Counted from the first letter of the stretch, positions 1-8,927 are shown. The stretch: DNA of 64,000 nt from Temperatibacter marinus (GCF_031598375.1 NZ_CP123872.1:310001-374000), one strand, 5' to 3'. Translations and numbers: made by a program. The notes: a model not told the origin generated them from the sequence alone.

Positions 1-645
1 GCCTGCCGGACCATACCACATAAAACCATTATGCCAGTATTTCTCCATATCCATACTCATCAAACTTTTACCGTCGTATCGACCCAATCCGTGAAGCATA
101 TCCATCACAAGCTTTTGGGTTTTCCGGCCTTCAGCAATCGCGTGATCAGGTATCGACAATCCATCTTGCGTGGACGGCGGCAGGACACTGTCCATTTTCC
201 CTAGAGAGTGCCGGATAGGAAAGACACCAACTTGCTGCATGGCATCTAAAAAATCTGGGATAATATAGGCTTCTGTGATTTTACCGTCTTCCACACATAT
301 AAATTCGCCGTATCGAAGAAATAGAGCCTCTTTGCTCGCTGGAATGCCAAACAAGTCATTCATGAAGGAACCAACTAAATACCCCATGGAACATACCCAT
401 GTTCGGCCATTATAATCATCTTCAAAAGCAATAAATGGCTGCCGTTCAACATCGGGCAATGCTGACTTTATCGGATTCCAATAATCGCTCATAAAGGGAT
501 CTTTTCCTTTAAGATCATTCACAGGATGCGCTGCATGCCAACGCACATTATCCGATAAAACATCTAAGGCTGCGGCATTATCATCAACGCTCTTACTGCA
601 TATCAAACGATAAAACAGATCAACTGTTTCTAAAGCAATACTCAT
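1..645 (-). CDS. SnoaL/NTF2-like protein, C-terminus beyond the window
   Basis: An open frame of 215 codons starts at ATG 643-645 and runs off the left edge without a stop. It is a SnoaL/NTF2-like protein: small cone-shaped domains that hold hydrophobic substrates and act as cyclases, isomerases, hydratases or lyases. The first domain covers about residues 1-150. The second begins near residue 195 and carries the motif WYGPAG at the edge. The same domain order and a matching WYGPSG motif occur in the SnoaL-like gene at 5230-6255, so the two look like paralogues. The symporter gene ends 14 bases upstream, so both are probably co-transcribed from the operator region at 2355-2370. The reaction is unknown. 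A role in the catabolic pathway of this cluster is inferred from position. Confidence 0.75.
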   Translation of the reverse strand, partial: MSIALETVDLFYRLICSKSVDDNAAALDVLSDNVRWHAAHPVNDLKGKDPFMSDYWNPIKSALPDVERQPFIAFEDDYNGRTWVCSMGYLVGSFMNDLFGIPASKEALFLRYGEFICVEDGKITEAYIIPDFLDAMQQVGVFPIRHSLGKMDSVLPPSTQDGLSIPDHAIAEGRKTQKLVMDMLHGLGRYDGKSLMSMDMEKYWHNGFMWYGPAG

Positions 646-659
646 ACCTTAACTTCCAA

Positions 660-2279
660 CTAAATCAACGCATTGAATGCATATAGGAAAATCAATGTTA
701 CAAAGAAGAAGGCTATCAATATATAGCTGATAGGGTCAACTTTACCCGCTACACGATACCAACCATCCTGCTTATCTTCTTCGTCGTCTGCTTTGAATTT
801 GGCGATCTGCCCCTTGACAGAATAGTCAGACCATTCGTTTTGACGTCCATCCAGGATGAGCGATGCTGTCCATGAGACGGCAATATTAACAATTGCACCA
901 ATCGCGCAATACCAAGGCCATGCAACATCCGAACTGGTTGCAACAATCGCCACAGCAACAAATCCCACAAAAACGCCGACAAGAAGACCGCGTTCAGTTG
1001 TATGCTTTGAAAAGAACCCTAAGCCATACATAGAAAGACGCGCCCCAACAAAGTAAGACCCCACTTTGCTGAGAACTTCAAGAATAGAGCCCGTAGAGTC
1101 GATGTACATAAAAGCTGGAACAACAATGATCAGCGCCCAAACAAGCGTAAAAATACGAGAAGCTTTCAGGTAATGTTCGCTCGTTTCATGCTTACGAAAA
1201 TATTTTTGATAAAAGTCTACAACACTAATGGTCGCCATTGAGTTAAACGCGCTATCAAGGCTAGACATAGAAGCCGCCAAAACTGCCGCTGCGATTAATC
1301 CCATTAAGCCCGGCAAGCCATATTCTGATGCAAAGGTAAGAATAATGGTATTCGGATCTTCAAAACTACGGCCGCCATAGTAAGAATAGAAGAGGATACC
1401 CATTAACATAAACATAAAATAGATGAAGAAGGCGGCAAAACCCATCATCAAGAATGACTTCTTCGCATCACCGATTGTCTTAGCAACAAGTGTTCTTTGC
1501 ACCATCATCTGATTGGTGCCGTATACAGTGATATGATAAAGTGTCATAGCGATAATTCCTGTCCAGACCGTTGTTGTTTCTGTCCAGTCAATAGACGTGA
1601 CCAACGCATCCGTTTTGCCTTCAGCTTTTAGCGCAACAAGTGCATCAGATACAGGAATTTGCATTTGATCGATCAGGGCATAAAATATGATACCGGCTCC
1701 AACAAGAAGAATACCCGCTTGAATAACATCTGTCCAAATCACAGCTGCAATGCCGCCCATGACTGTATAAATCAAGGCAATAATAGTGACGACCACAATC
1801 GCAGTTTCAACGCTAATACCCGTGATAAATTCAATTACCAAAGCTGTCGCATATAAGATGGCCGCAGACGATAACGCTTGTGAAACTAAGAAAATGATCG
1901 ACATAATTGTACGAGTCGTCGGTCCAAAGCGCTTCTCTAGATATTCATATATTGACGCCACACCACTGTTCATGAAAAACGGAATAAAAAGCGTAATTAC
2001 AATAACAACCACAAGAGGATAATTCAGCTGCAAGGCTATAGAAGCCATACCATCTCCGTAAGCCCATCCTGGTGCCCCCAAGAAAGTCATGGCACTGATA
2101 TAAGTCGCGACTACAGAAACACCGATCGCCCACCATGGTGTAGACTTATCGCCAATGAAAAAATCTTCCGCAGTTGTCACTTTTTTACTGAGAATGTAGC
2201 CAAGGAATAAATTTCCAACCAAATAAAGGATCAAAATCGACCAGTTTAAAGTCCCAAAATTTTGTGCTATCTCTGACAT
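660..2279 (-). CDS. Sodium:solute symporter (SSS family)
   Basis: A 539-residue inner-membrane protein with about 13 hydrophobic segments, typical of the sodium:solute symporter (SGLT-type) family. After the first helix it shows the family pattern of a TAEDFFIGDKSTPWW stretch followed by a helix ending in SAMTFLGAPGWAYGDG. Charged residues near 500-515 precede a last helix. It should import a small organic solute with sodium ions, and being in the regulon makes it the best candidate for the importer of the pathway substrate or of its hydrolysis product. The family includes sugar, acid and amino-acid transporters, so specificity cannot be read. It starts 75 bases downstream of the operator at 2355-2370 and is followed 14 bases later by a SnoaL-like gene. 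Confidence 0.9.
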   Translation of the reverse strand: MSEIAQNFGTLNWSILILYLVGNLFLGYILSKKVTTAEDFFIGDKSTPWWAIGVSVVATYISAMTFLGAPGWAYGDGMASIALQLNYPLVVVIVITLFIPFFMNSGVASIYEYLEKRFGPTTRTIMSIIFLVSQALSSAAILYATALVIEFITGISVETAIVVVTIIALIYTVMGGIAAVIWTDVIQAGILLVGAGIIFYALIDQMQIPVSDALVALKAEGKTDALVTSIDWTETTTVWTGIIAMTLYHITVYGTNQMMVQRTLVAKTIGDAKKSFLMMGFAAFFIYFMFMLMGILFYSYYGGRSFEDPNTIILTFASEYGLPGLMGLIAAAVLAASMSSLDSAFNSMATISVVDFYQKYFRKHETSEHYLKASRIFTLVWALIIVVPAFMYIDSTGSILEVLSKVGSYFVGARLSMYGLGFFSKHTTERGLLVGVFVGFVAVAIVATSSDVAWPWYCAIGAIVNIAVSWTASLILDGRQNEWSDYSVKGQIAKFKADDEEDKQDGWYRVAGKVDPISYILIAFFFVTLIFLYAFNALI

Positions 2280-2354
2280 TAATTTTCCCCATCCCTAATT
2301 ATGAGCGCAGATCAATACATTTGCATACTAATCTGCATTCACTATTGACATATT

Positions 2355-2370
2355 TTGACTTCGAATGCAA
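2355..2370 (+). promoter_or_regulatory. LacI-type operator, copy 1
   Basis: The sequence TTGACTTCGAATGCAA matches the perfect palindrome found at 11407-11422 in 14 of 16 positions, with the right half intact. It lies between the divergent symporter and SnoaL-like genes and covers the proposed -35 box of the plus-strand promoter, so a bound repressor would block that promoter and could also control the minus-strand unit. Another half-site, CTGCATTC, lies at 2333-2340. Confidence 0.75.
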
Positions 2371-2383
2371 ACAAGAATATACA
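2355..2383 (+). promoter_or_regulatory. Candidate promoter for the SnoaL-amidohydrolase pair
   Basis: TTGACT (2355-2360) and TATACA (2378-2383) are separated by 17 bases, a good sigma70-type match. The operator overlaps the -35 box. A start about 7 bases after the -10 box would leave a leader of roughly 45 bases before the ATG at 2435. This is inferred from sequence only. Confidence 0.5.
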
Positions 2384-2434
2384 AACCGATAAAAATGCGT
2401 ATACTGTATAAAAAAGCAACCTGGAAAGCTCGAA

Positions 2435-3532
2435 ATGAAGACACCCTCTCCTCTCCCTGTCACCCTATGCTCTGTTACTGACTTATCAGACATGCTTACG
2501 CCTAAAGGGCCTCGCCGCCAGCCGATGAAAGGATTTGATGACGAATTCATCGATATTGTTGATTATATCGTGCGCATTACCTATCGCATTTGGGATGAGA
2601 AACAGGTCGACTTATGTAAGCGTTATTATGCTGATAGTGGTAACATTCAAACCCTTGCAGGTAATGTTATGGGTGTTGATACTGTCATCAAGAATACATG
2701 GGCAACACTAGAGGGGTTCCCAGATAGAACATTGGATGCGGATAATGTTGTCTGGTCTGGAGATGACAATGAGGGTTTCTATTCTTCCCATCTCATTACC
2801 AGTCACATGACTAATCTTGGGCCTAGTGAGTATGGTGAACCAACTGGGAGAACGGCGCGCATTCAGACAATTGCTGACTGTGTCTGCTTAGAAAATAAAA
2901 TTGTTGAAGAGTGGCTGATGCGCGACAATCTAGGCTTAGCACAGCAAATTGGTCAAGACGGCCATGAGATCGCAAAACGCCAAGCCCTTTCGGACCATGA
3001 AAGCCAGAATGATTTACGCGATATACACCTCAATCATTTCAATCGTACCATGAATACAGATGTTTCTGGATATGCAAAGAAACCGTCAAATCCAGAAGAC
3101 GATGCTACTGCTTTTGCACAAGCTGTTTTTGGGACCCTTTGGAATAACCGCTCACTTAAACAAGCAGATCAATATTATGATTATCGTGCTGATGTGAATG
3201 GCCCGTCTGGTCGTCGCTATTACGGTGCAAAACAGGTTATCAGCTATATTGAATCTCTCTTAGAGGTCATGCCAGACCTTAAAGTCACTGTAGACCATGT
3301 CGCAGACGTCCCCTATTTAGAGGGCGCCCGTGACATCGCCGTGCGCTGGTCTCTGGCCGGTACTCATACAGGCGACGGCATGTACGGCACTCCTACAGGT
3401 GAGCCAATTTACATTCTGGGAGGAAGCCACTTTAGAGTTATCAATGGCCGCATCCGCTCAGAATGGACCGTATGGGATGAGCTTGCTGTATTACGTCAAG
3501 TTGAGCGCAATCGACTCATCACTGGGAAATAA
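2435..3532 (+). CDS. Two-domain SnoaL-like protein
   Basis: A 365-residue soluble protein made of two SnoaL/NTF2-like domains, about residues 35-175 and 225-355. Each ends in the usual tryptophan-rich strand: EEWLMRDNLGLAQQIG in the first and SEWTVWDELAVLRQ in the second. The second holds NGPSGRRYYG, similar to the WYGPSG motif of the SnoaL-like proteins at 1-645 and 5230-6255. A purine-rich GGAAAG sits in front of the ATG at 2435, but later ATGs at 2492 and 2525 would still keep both domains. An amidohydrolase gene follows after 4 bases. The domain type suggests an isomerase, hydratase or lyase acting on a ring or enol compound; the reaction is not known. Confidence 0.8.
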   Translation: MKTPSPLPVTLCSVTDLSDMLTPKGPRRQPMKGFDDEFIDIVDYIVRITYRIWDEKQVDLCKRYYADSGNIQTLAGNVMGVDTVIKNTWATLEGFPDRTLDADNVVWSGDDNEGFYSSHLITSHMTNLGPSEYGEPTGRTARIQTIADCVCLENKIVEEWLMRDNLGLAQQIGQDGHEIAKRQALSDHESQNDLRDIHLNHFNRTMNTDVSGYAKKPSNPEDDATAFAQAVFGTLWNNRSLKQADQYYDYRADVNGPSGRRYYGAKQVISYIESLLEVMPDLKVTVDHVADVPYLEGARDIAVRWSLAGTHTGDGMYGTPTGEPIYILGGSHFRVINGRIRSEWTVWDELAVLRQVERNRLITGK

Positions 3533-3536
3533 TCAA

Positions 3537-4427
3537 ATGTCACTTCTGGCCAACATAAAAATCATCGATGCTCATCATCACCTATGGGACCTTGATGCCG
3601 TCGACTATCCTTGGCTAAATGCGCGCGGAGTTCAGAGGTTTTTTGGAGACCCGACACCTATACAGAAAAATTATTATCCTGAGAATCTTAGTGCCGATGC
3701 AGCACCCTTAAAACTTGAGAAATCAGTTCACATACAAGTCGGGGCTCAAGATAGCATGCAAGAAAGTCAGTGGATACAATCCATAGATGGATCAGTGCCC
3801 TCTGCTCATATAGCAGAGGCTGCCCTCCATTCTGGTAATATTGCCCATACTCTTCAAAACTTTAGCCTGCTATCAAAGATTAGAGGGGTGCGTCAAATCA
3901 TAGGAAGACATCCTGTAGAAGATGCCAAAACAGGCACCGATATGCTCCTAACAGACCCTCAATGGCAAAAAGGATTAAAAATACTGGAATCTTCAGGATT
4001 AAGCTTTGATTTACAACTGATTGCAGGCCAATATGAAAGAGCACATGCAGCCTTAGAAAAAGTGCCTGATTTAAAAGTAGCAATATGTCATTTTGGATCA
4101 CCTTGGGAAATGGACAATAACGCCTTTCAAAATTGGGAAACCTCTATGGAGCGGTTTGCTACATTACCCAACGTCATGATAAAATTGTCTGGATTTTCCA
4201 TGTTTAAGCCAACTTGGGTAAAAAAAGACTTAGCCCATTATATCCAATCAGCATTAAAGATATTCGGCCCAAAACGTTGTATGTTTGGCTCTAACTTCCC
4301 CGTGGACGGTCTTCACCGTAGTTACCAAGAGATTATTGAGACAACTGCTGATCTTGTTTCCAAGTATGACGCATCATCTCTTCCCCTCGTCTTTGCAGAA
4401 AACGCACAGTCATTTTATAGACTCTAA
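3537..4427 (+). CDS. Amidohydrolase-family (COG3618-type) metal-dependent hydrolase
   Basis: A 296-residue TIM-barrel hydrolase of the group that includes 2-pyrone-4,6-dicarboxylate lactonase and L-fuconolactonase. The HxH metal motif is present at the start (DAHHHLWD, H13 and H15), and the strand near residues 249-257 reads MFGSNFPVD, where many relatives have an aspartate two positions after the glycine. The open frame extends further 5', but the ATG at 3537 is preferred because GGGAA lies just upstream and the metal motif follows at the normal distance. It follows the SnoaL-like gene by 4 bases, so translation is probably coupled. Lactone opening or hydrolytic cleavage of a cyclic intermediate is likely; the substrate is unknown. 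Confidence 0.82.
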   Translation: MSLLANIKIIDAHHHLWDLDAVDYPWLNARGVQRFFGDPTPIQKNYYPENLSADAAPLKLEKSVHIQVGAQDSMQESQWIQSIDGSVPSAHIAEAALHSGNIAHTLQNFSLLSKIRGVRQIIGRHPVEDAKTGTDMLLTDPQWQKGLKILESSGLSFDLQLIAGQYERAHAALEKVPDLKVAICHFGSPWEMDNNAFQNWETSMERFATLPNVMIKLSGFSMFKPTWVKKDLAHYIQSALKIFGPKRCMFGSNFPVDGLHRSYQEIIETTADLVSKYDASSLPLVFAENAQSFYRL

Positions 4428-4521
4428 AATGTTTTTGAATTAAACTCGAATTTGCAATACAATATACCTTAATACATAGAGTTTTATGCGCAGAAAGTAT
4501 TTATTTCGTATAAGGGGGCCT

Positions 4522-5229
4522 ATGAGACTTTACTTGGTTACTATAATGCTTTTCATAATTTGCCCAAGCGCGGCAAATGCCGATGAGACTTGTAAAACTA
4601 TTAATGCTTACTCGGCAAATTGGCGCGGCATCTCTGAATTTGGCGACTCCATGCCTCTACAGGGTGTTGCCATAGACGCTGTTAAAAAACTTCTCACCCA
4701 TCAAGATCTTCCATACACCATAAAGCCTAGAAAAAACTGGCCTAGACTATTAGCTGCCCTTAAACGCGGTGAAATTGATATGATCGGTGGCATATATAAA
4801 ACGACAGACCGACTGAAAGATATTTCATTTATTGGCCCCATTCACCGTGTCCCCGTGCACATTTATACCACTAAAGGAAATGCTGAGTTCATTAAAACAA
4901 AAGAAGATTTGACTGGAAAAGTTACTATCATGTCTACTCACAGTAGCTTTGGAGAAGAAATTGAGGCCTATCTTGCTGAAAAAACTACAGTTTTAAAAAT
5001 AAGCAGTTATGATTTTCATATTACAAAAATGCTTGCAAGAGGACGAATTGACTTCTTTGTCGGAACTCAACTGAACTCGCTGAATGACATTAAAGTTGCA
5101 GGTTTAGAAGGGAAAATTATAGAGCTTGAAGAGCCTATAGGATTTAATGATGTCTATCTTGGTTTGAGCAAAAAGTCCCCATGCTATGATCACATTGTAA
5201 ACATTAGCATTTATCCTGTTGTGGAATAA
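4522..5229 (+). CDS. Periplasmic solute-binding protein, family 3-like
   Basis: A secreted protein of 235 residues resembling extracellular solute-binding proteins of family 3, which bind amino acids and similar small solutes. It has a clear signal peptide (MRLYLVTIMLFIICPSAANA). The central part reads KRGEIDMIGGIYKTTDRLKD, the usual hinge and ligand-site region, and a second lobe follows (ARGRIDFFVGTQ). An earlier ATG at 4486 exists, but AAGGGGG directly upstream of 4522 and the signal peptide favour the later start. No ABC permease or ATPase lies nearby and no operator precedes it, so it may be an orphan sensor or binding protein rather than part of the catabolic regulon. It converges on the SnoaL-like gene with no gap. 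Confidence 0.7.
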   Translation: MRLYLVTIMLFIICPSAANADETCKTINAYSANWRGISEFGDSMPLQGVAIDAVKKLLTHQDLPYTIKPRKNWPRLLAALKRGEIDMIGGIYKTTDRLKDISFIGPIHRVPVHIYTTKGNAEFIKTKEDLTGKVTIMSTHSSFGEEIEAYLAEKTTVLKISSYDFHITKMLARGRIDFFVGTQLNSLNDIKVAGLEGKIIELEEPIGFNDVYLGLSKKSPCYDHIVNISIYPVVE

Positions 5230-6255
5230 TCAGGGATCAAACTGAAGCCGTCGTGCTTTTGTCATTTCGCTCATTCTGTGAAGCACATTTACACCCAGTT
5301 GATGATAGACATGAAGCAAATCAACTAATACCCAATTTTCGCGGATCATCTGATTTTCACAGCGCCAAAAATCAAGGCTACGCATAGTAATTTCCTGTCC
5401 AGACGGCGCGATTCCAAGCCACCCATCCCCGGATACACTCATTGACATACCTGGCCATGCGGTAAAGCCAACAAAATCACCATCTGCGAATAAATACCCC
5501 TTTGACGCATCACCTACGCGGTCCGGTAATCCATTTAAAAATGGAATTTGATGCCAATTTCTAAACCCCTTGATCCCGCGTGCGGTACCAATACCACTTG
5601 GCCCGTACCAGCTACATCTTTCATGCCAATACCTCCCAAGTTCCATAGCTTCAACACCGCCCTCTGCATGATTGCCAAGAGCATTACACATATCCAGTAC
5701 GGTCTGATAACTGGACTGTGAGGAGGCTGCATCCCATGGTATTTGTGATAGACCGTTTTGAGGTGCTGGGGCTGGGACATGCCACTCTCTTCCCAAACTC
5801 GGGGACATCGGCCAGCAGTTTGCTTGCATCATGACTTCTGGAATATCCCAAAGGGCCTGCATTTCTATAATTTGATGATCTTCGATTTTATAAAATTCAT
5901 GAAAGCGCATGGAAACCTGATGGCCTGTAGGGACTATCCCAAGCCAAGGTTTTTCGAAGCTGCCCGTATAGTAGCCACAACATCCCACCCAATGAGAGCC
6001 GTCCTCGCTTGGACCAGACATTAAAAGAGTATCGCGACGCTCCAAGTCTGGAATAGCTTCATATAACGGTGCATAAGCACGGTCATATAAGTCTTCAATA
6101 CACGCCATATTTTCAAAAGGATGACACAGTTGTATTTTAGCATCTTGAGAGAAGGTAGACTGCAAAGCGTGTCGAACAGACATTTCTTCAAAATTATACA
6201 TAGCATTTCGAAGAGGGGCGATAAGAGTTTTATTCAGCAGATGAGGACAGAGCAT
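5230..6255 (-). CDS. Two-domain SnoaL-like protein
   Basis: A 341-residue soluble protein with two SnoaL/NTF2-like domains. The first contains IPDLERRD and ends near IEMQALWDIPEVMMQ. The second carries WHERCSWYGPSGIGTARG and ends in RENWVLVDLLHVYHQLG. It is clearly related in order and motifs to the truncated gene at 1-645. The open frame allows ATG at 6267, but ATG 6255 is chosen because it overlaps the aldolase stop as TAATG and has GGGAAGAG just upstream, the pattern of coupled translation. It is the last gene of the alpha/beta-hydrolase, MetE-like, aldolase operon. It probably acts on an intermediate of that pathway; the reaction is unknown. Confidence 0.8.
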   Translation of the reverse strand: MLCPHLLNKTLIAPLRNAMYNFEEMSVRHALQSTFSQDAKIQLCHPFENMACIEDLYDRAYAPLYEAIPDLERRDTLLMSGPSEDGSHWVGCCGYYTGSFEKPWLGIVPTGHQVSMRFHEFYKIEDHQIIEMQALWDIPEVMMQANCWPMSPSLGREWHVPAPAPQNGLSQIPWDAASSQSSYQTVLDMCNALGNHAEGGVEAMELGRYWHERCSWYGPSGIGTARGIKGFRNWHQIPFLNGLPDRVGDASKGYLFADGDFVGFTAWPGMSMSVSGDGWLGIAPSGQEITMRSLDFWRCENQMIRENWVLVDLLHVYHQLGVNVLHRMSEMTKARRLQFDP

Positions 6256-7028
6256 TACTCTTCCCATTTTCTAGAGAAATTGTCCTTCATGGCTTGAGCA
6301 CCACTTAAAATAAAGCTCTGTTCTGAACCAAGAATAAACACACTCGCCCCTACATCACGCCACATAGGAATTTCATCTGTTGACGGTGTAAACATGCCGA
6401 CGATTTTACCGTGCTTTTTCCCGACTGCGCATATTTTCTTTACTGCATCAACGACGCGATCATCCATCGGCGAAGGCGCACCAAGAGCGACTGTTAAATC
6501 TATACGCCCGACGAACAAACAATCTATACCGTCTACGCTTGCAATGTCGTCTAAACACTCTAGCGCCTCTATATCTTCAATTTGAGCGATTGTGACAGTT
6601 TCTGTCTGATTAATTTCAAGGTTTTTTGAGAGTGGAGATGTCGTAAAAGCAGCCGCCCGCGTTGACCCTGCATATCCTCGGGTCCCGCCATTCGCACCGC
6701 CAAATTTACACATTTTAGCAAAGGCCTCGGCACTTTCTTTTGTACAGATATGAGGCGCAACGATCCCTGTTGCACCACAGTCTAGAGCATTCAAAATCGT
6801 TGAAGCCTCCATGTTTGGCACCCGAACAAGGCAGGACATACCCTTCGCCATACTAATCGCCAGACATTGGTCTAGCTCTAGTCTACCAAAAGGTGCATGC
6901 TCTGCATCAAGGCATATCACATCAAGATCTGTCAATGCGAGGACTTCACAAACAATAGATGACGGCGTCTTCACCCAAGTGCCGATAATGCCCTCACCAG
7001 CTAATAATCTTTGTCTAAAGTCAGACAT
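6255..7028 (-). CDS. HpcH/HpaI-type class II aldolase
   Basis: A 257-residue member of the HpcH/HpaI aldolase family, metal-dependent enzymes that split 4-hydroxy-2-oxo acids (or related acids) into pyruvate or another 2-oxo acid plus an aldehyde. Family signatures are present: DAEHAPFG (H44), LVRVPN with the catalytic arginine R69, the glycine-rich GGTRGYAG segment, the metal glutamate in QIED (E151) and the metal aspartate in FVGRIDLT (D177). Length is normal. It starts about 20 bases after the MetE-like gene and overlaps the SnoaL-like gene by one base. In this cluster it is the best candidate for carbon-carbon bond cleavage near the end of the pathway. The exact substrate cannot be assigned. 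Confidence 0.9.
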   Translation of the reverse strand: MSDFRQRLLAGEGIIGTWVKTPSSIVCEVLALTDLDVICLDAEHAPFGRLELDQCLAISMAKGMSCLVRVPNMEASTILNALDCGATGIVAPHICTKESAEAFAKMCKFGGANGGTRGYAGSTRAAAFTTSPLSKNLEINQTETVTIAQIEDIEALECLDDIASVDGIDCLFVGRIDLTVALGAPSPMDDRVVDAVKKICAVGKKHGKIVGMFTPSTDEIPMWRDVGASVFILGSEQSFILSGAQAMKDNFSRKWEE

Positions 7029-7047
7029 GTCTTTTCCCTACTCATTT

Positions 7048-8193
7048 CTACGACCAAAGCTGCTTAGTTGCCAGTTGAGCCCCCTCAGCCATAGCGGCCA
7101 ATTTACCGTATACAATATCTTCATCTACAGCGCCGAACCCAGCAAAAGTCGAGAACCCACAGTCAGTCCCTGCGATGACGCGTTCTCTTCCGACAATAGC
7201 GGCAAAACGACAGAGACGTTCTGCAACCAATTTGGGGTGCTCAATAAAATTAGTCGTGCTGTCAATCACGCCAGGGATAAGAATTTTATCTTCAGGAATG
7301 TCCGCATCTCTAAACACGGTCCATTCATGAGCATGACGCGGATTTGACGATTCAAATAAAAGCGCTTGTGGTTTCGCCTTTAATGCTACAGGCAATACAA
7401 GATCCATGTCAGCGTCACAATGATGCGGTCCTTCGTAATTTCCCCAACAAACATGCAGTCGCATCTTGTCCGCAGGAATATTCCTTGTGGCATAATTCAA
7501 CGCCTCAATATGTGTTTCCGCCAGTTTTTGGTATTCACTATCTGGCTTATCTTTAAACATCATATGCCGCCCTAAACCAATGTCTGGGCTATCCAGTTGC
7601 AAGATTATCCCTGCCGCTACAATAGCTTCATACTCTGGGCGCATTGCCTCAGCCAAAGCTTCGAGATAGTCCTCTTGGGTCTTGTAATGATTATTCGGCT
7701 GGAAAAGGGCAATGACACCTGGTGAAGCTGCATTCATAAAACCTTCTGTCGCAGGATTGTCTACCATTGCCGCCTGCATATTATCAATATCTGCCTTTAA
7801 GGGGGCCATATTCACATGCTTGATCTCTCCGACACATTGAGGTCTTCGGTATGTTGGCGTTCCGCCGCCTTTCGCCTGTCGCTCCAGAAAACCAGGATAT
7901 TCTTCAAGATCAGCAGGAGCATTTCGCGGACTGTCGCCATCAAATCCGGAAATACGGTCCTTAATGTATGTAGCATATGAAATTTTGCTCATTTCACCGT
8001 CAGAAACCAAATCAACACCAGCATCTACCTGAAGCTTAACGACATCCTTAACAGCACCGCGTATGGTTTCTGCTAGGCCATTCAAGTCTTTAAGTGAGCC
8101 CTTCTCCTCAGCAAAAACGCCTTCACTCACAGCCTGGGACCGCGGTAAACTTCCCACATGTGTGGTTAAAATTCTATGCGTACTTTGCTTCAC
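7048..8193 (-). CDS. MetE C-terminal domain-like zinc methyl/alkyl-transfer enzyme
   Basis: A 381-residue protein corresponding to the catalytic barrel of cobalamin-independent methionine synthase, without the N-terminal half of MetE. The zinc ligands expected from MetE are all present: HVC (H247, C249), the glutamate in LLFESSNP (E281) and the cysteine in AGTDCG (C345). The start is set at GTG 8193 because AAGGAGGT stands 4 bases upstream; a TTG at 8208 is less likely. It overlaps the preceding hydrolase gene by 20 bases. Stand-alone relatives include epoxyalkane:coenzyme M transferase, so transfer to or from a thiol on a non-methionine substrate is plausible. No methionine gene is nearby, which argues for a catabolic role. 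Confidence 0.85.
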   Translation of the reverse strand: MKQSTHRILTTHVGSLPRSQAVSEGVFAEEKGSLKDLNGLAETIRGAVKDVVKLQVDAGVDLVSDGEMSKISYATYIKDRISGFDGDSPRNAPADLEEYPGFLERQAKGGGTPTYRRPQCVGEIKHVNMAPLKADIDNMQAAMVDNPATEGFMNAASPGVIALFQPNNHYKTQEDYLEALAEAMRPEYEAIVAAGIILQLDSPDIGLGRHMMFKDKPDSEYQKLAETHIEALNYATRNIPADKMRLHVCWGNYEGPHHCDADMDLVLPVALKAKPQALLFESSNPRHAHEWTVFRDADIPEDKILIPGVIDSTTNFIEHPKLVAERLCRFAAIVGRERVIAGTDCGFSTFAGFGAVDEDIVYGKLAAMAEGAQLATKQLWS

Positions 8194-8908
8194 GGTGACC
8201 TCCTTCAACTCGTGCTAATAAATCTCGCAGCATCATATTGACCATTGCAGGAGCCTCCATGGAAGACATATGGCCGCAATCTGGAAGAACTGTTAGACGC
8301 GCACCATCAATCCTGCTGGTGATTGTTTGATGATATTCTATTGGGCATAACTCATCTTCTTTGCCGCACAAAACCTCTACAGGGCATGTAATCTTGGATA
8401 AAATTGACATCTGATCCCCACGGTGCATCAATGCCACCGACTGTTGCTCAAACACTGTAACACCAAGACTGCTCCCCATATCCAAAATTTGATCTAACAA
8501 TTTTTTATTGTTACGGTGAATGGGTGCCAGATAATTCGGTTTTAATTCCTCAATTAGAATTTGCTCTAGTGCACCATCATTGGCTTCAACAATCTGACGT
8601 TCTCGTACCTTTTTTCGTGCTGGTGAGTCGGCATAAGCATTCGTGTCCATCAGAGCCATACCTAAAATGCGCTTTGGCGCCTGCTTCCACATTTCAAAGG
8701 CAACAATGCCCCCCATAGATAGCCCTACAGCGATAAATTCCGGTGGGGCGGCCTCAAGTGCCTTACTTGCCATATCTTCAATAGTTGAGCCATTTGAAAA
8801 ATCAGCGACAAAAACCTCTCGATCTTTGCCGAATTCTTCAATTTGATACTGCCACAAGATATGATTGCACATCATGCCCGGCAAAAAGAGTAAGGGTATA
8901 TTGGTCAT
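8174..8908 (-). CDS. Alpha/beta hydrolase
   Basis: A 244-residue cytoplasmic alpha/beta hydrolase with the nucleophile elbow GLSMGG (S64). The probable acid lies in GKEDELCP and the histidine in DCGHMSSMEAP near the C-terminus. The oxyanion region near residues 8-12 reads LPGMMC instead of the usual HG. Relatives include 3-oxoadipate enol-lactonase-like and carboxylesterase-like enzymes. It opens an operon of four genes, with its end overlapping the MetE-like gene, and the operator at 8928-8943 lies only about 20 bases before its ATG. It probably hydrolyses an ester, lactone or thioester of the imported compound. No export signal is seen. Confidence 0.85.
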   Translation of the reverse strand: MTNIPLLFLPGMMCNHILWQYQIEEFGKDREVFVADFSNGSTIEDMASKALEAAPPEFIAVGLSMGGIVAFEMWKQAPKRILGMALMDTNAYADSPARKKVRERQIVEANDGALEQILIEELKPNYLAPIHRNNKKLLDQILDMGSSLGVTVFEQQSVALMHRGDQMSILSKITCPVEVLCGKEDELCPIEYHQTITSRIDGARLTVLPDCGHMSSMEAPAMVNMMLRDLLARVEGGHREAKYA

Positions 8909-8927
8909 ACCTTATTTTTATGAAAAA

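Noticed and set aside
3330-3536. N-terminal extension of the amidohydrolase frame
   Set aside because: It lies within the upstream SnoaL-like gene and has no family similarity; the ATG at 3537 has a ribosome-binding site.
4446-4458. CTCGAATTTGCAA before the solute-binding protein as an operator
   Set aside because: It has two extra bases in the half-site (GAATTTGCAA instead of GAATGCAA), so the spacing is wrong, and the left half is not kept.
6811-7347. 178-residue open frame opposite to the aldolase and MetE-like genes
   Set aside because: It spans two well supported genes of the other strand and has no recognisable motif.
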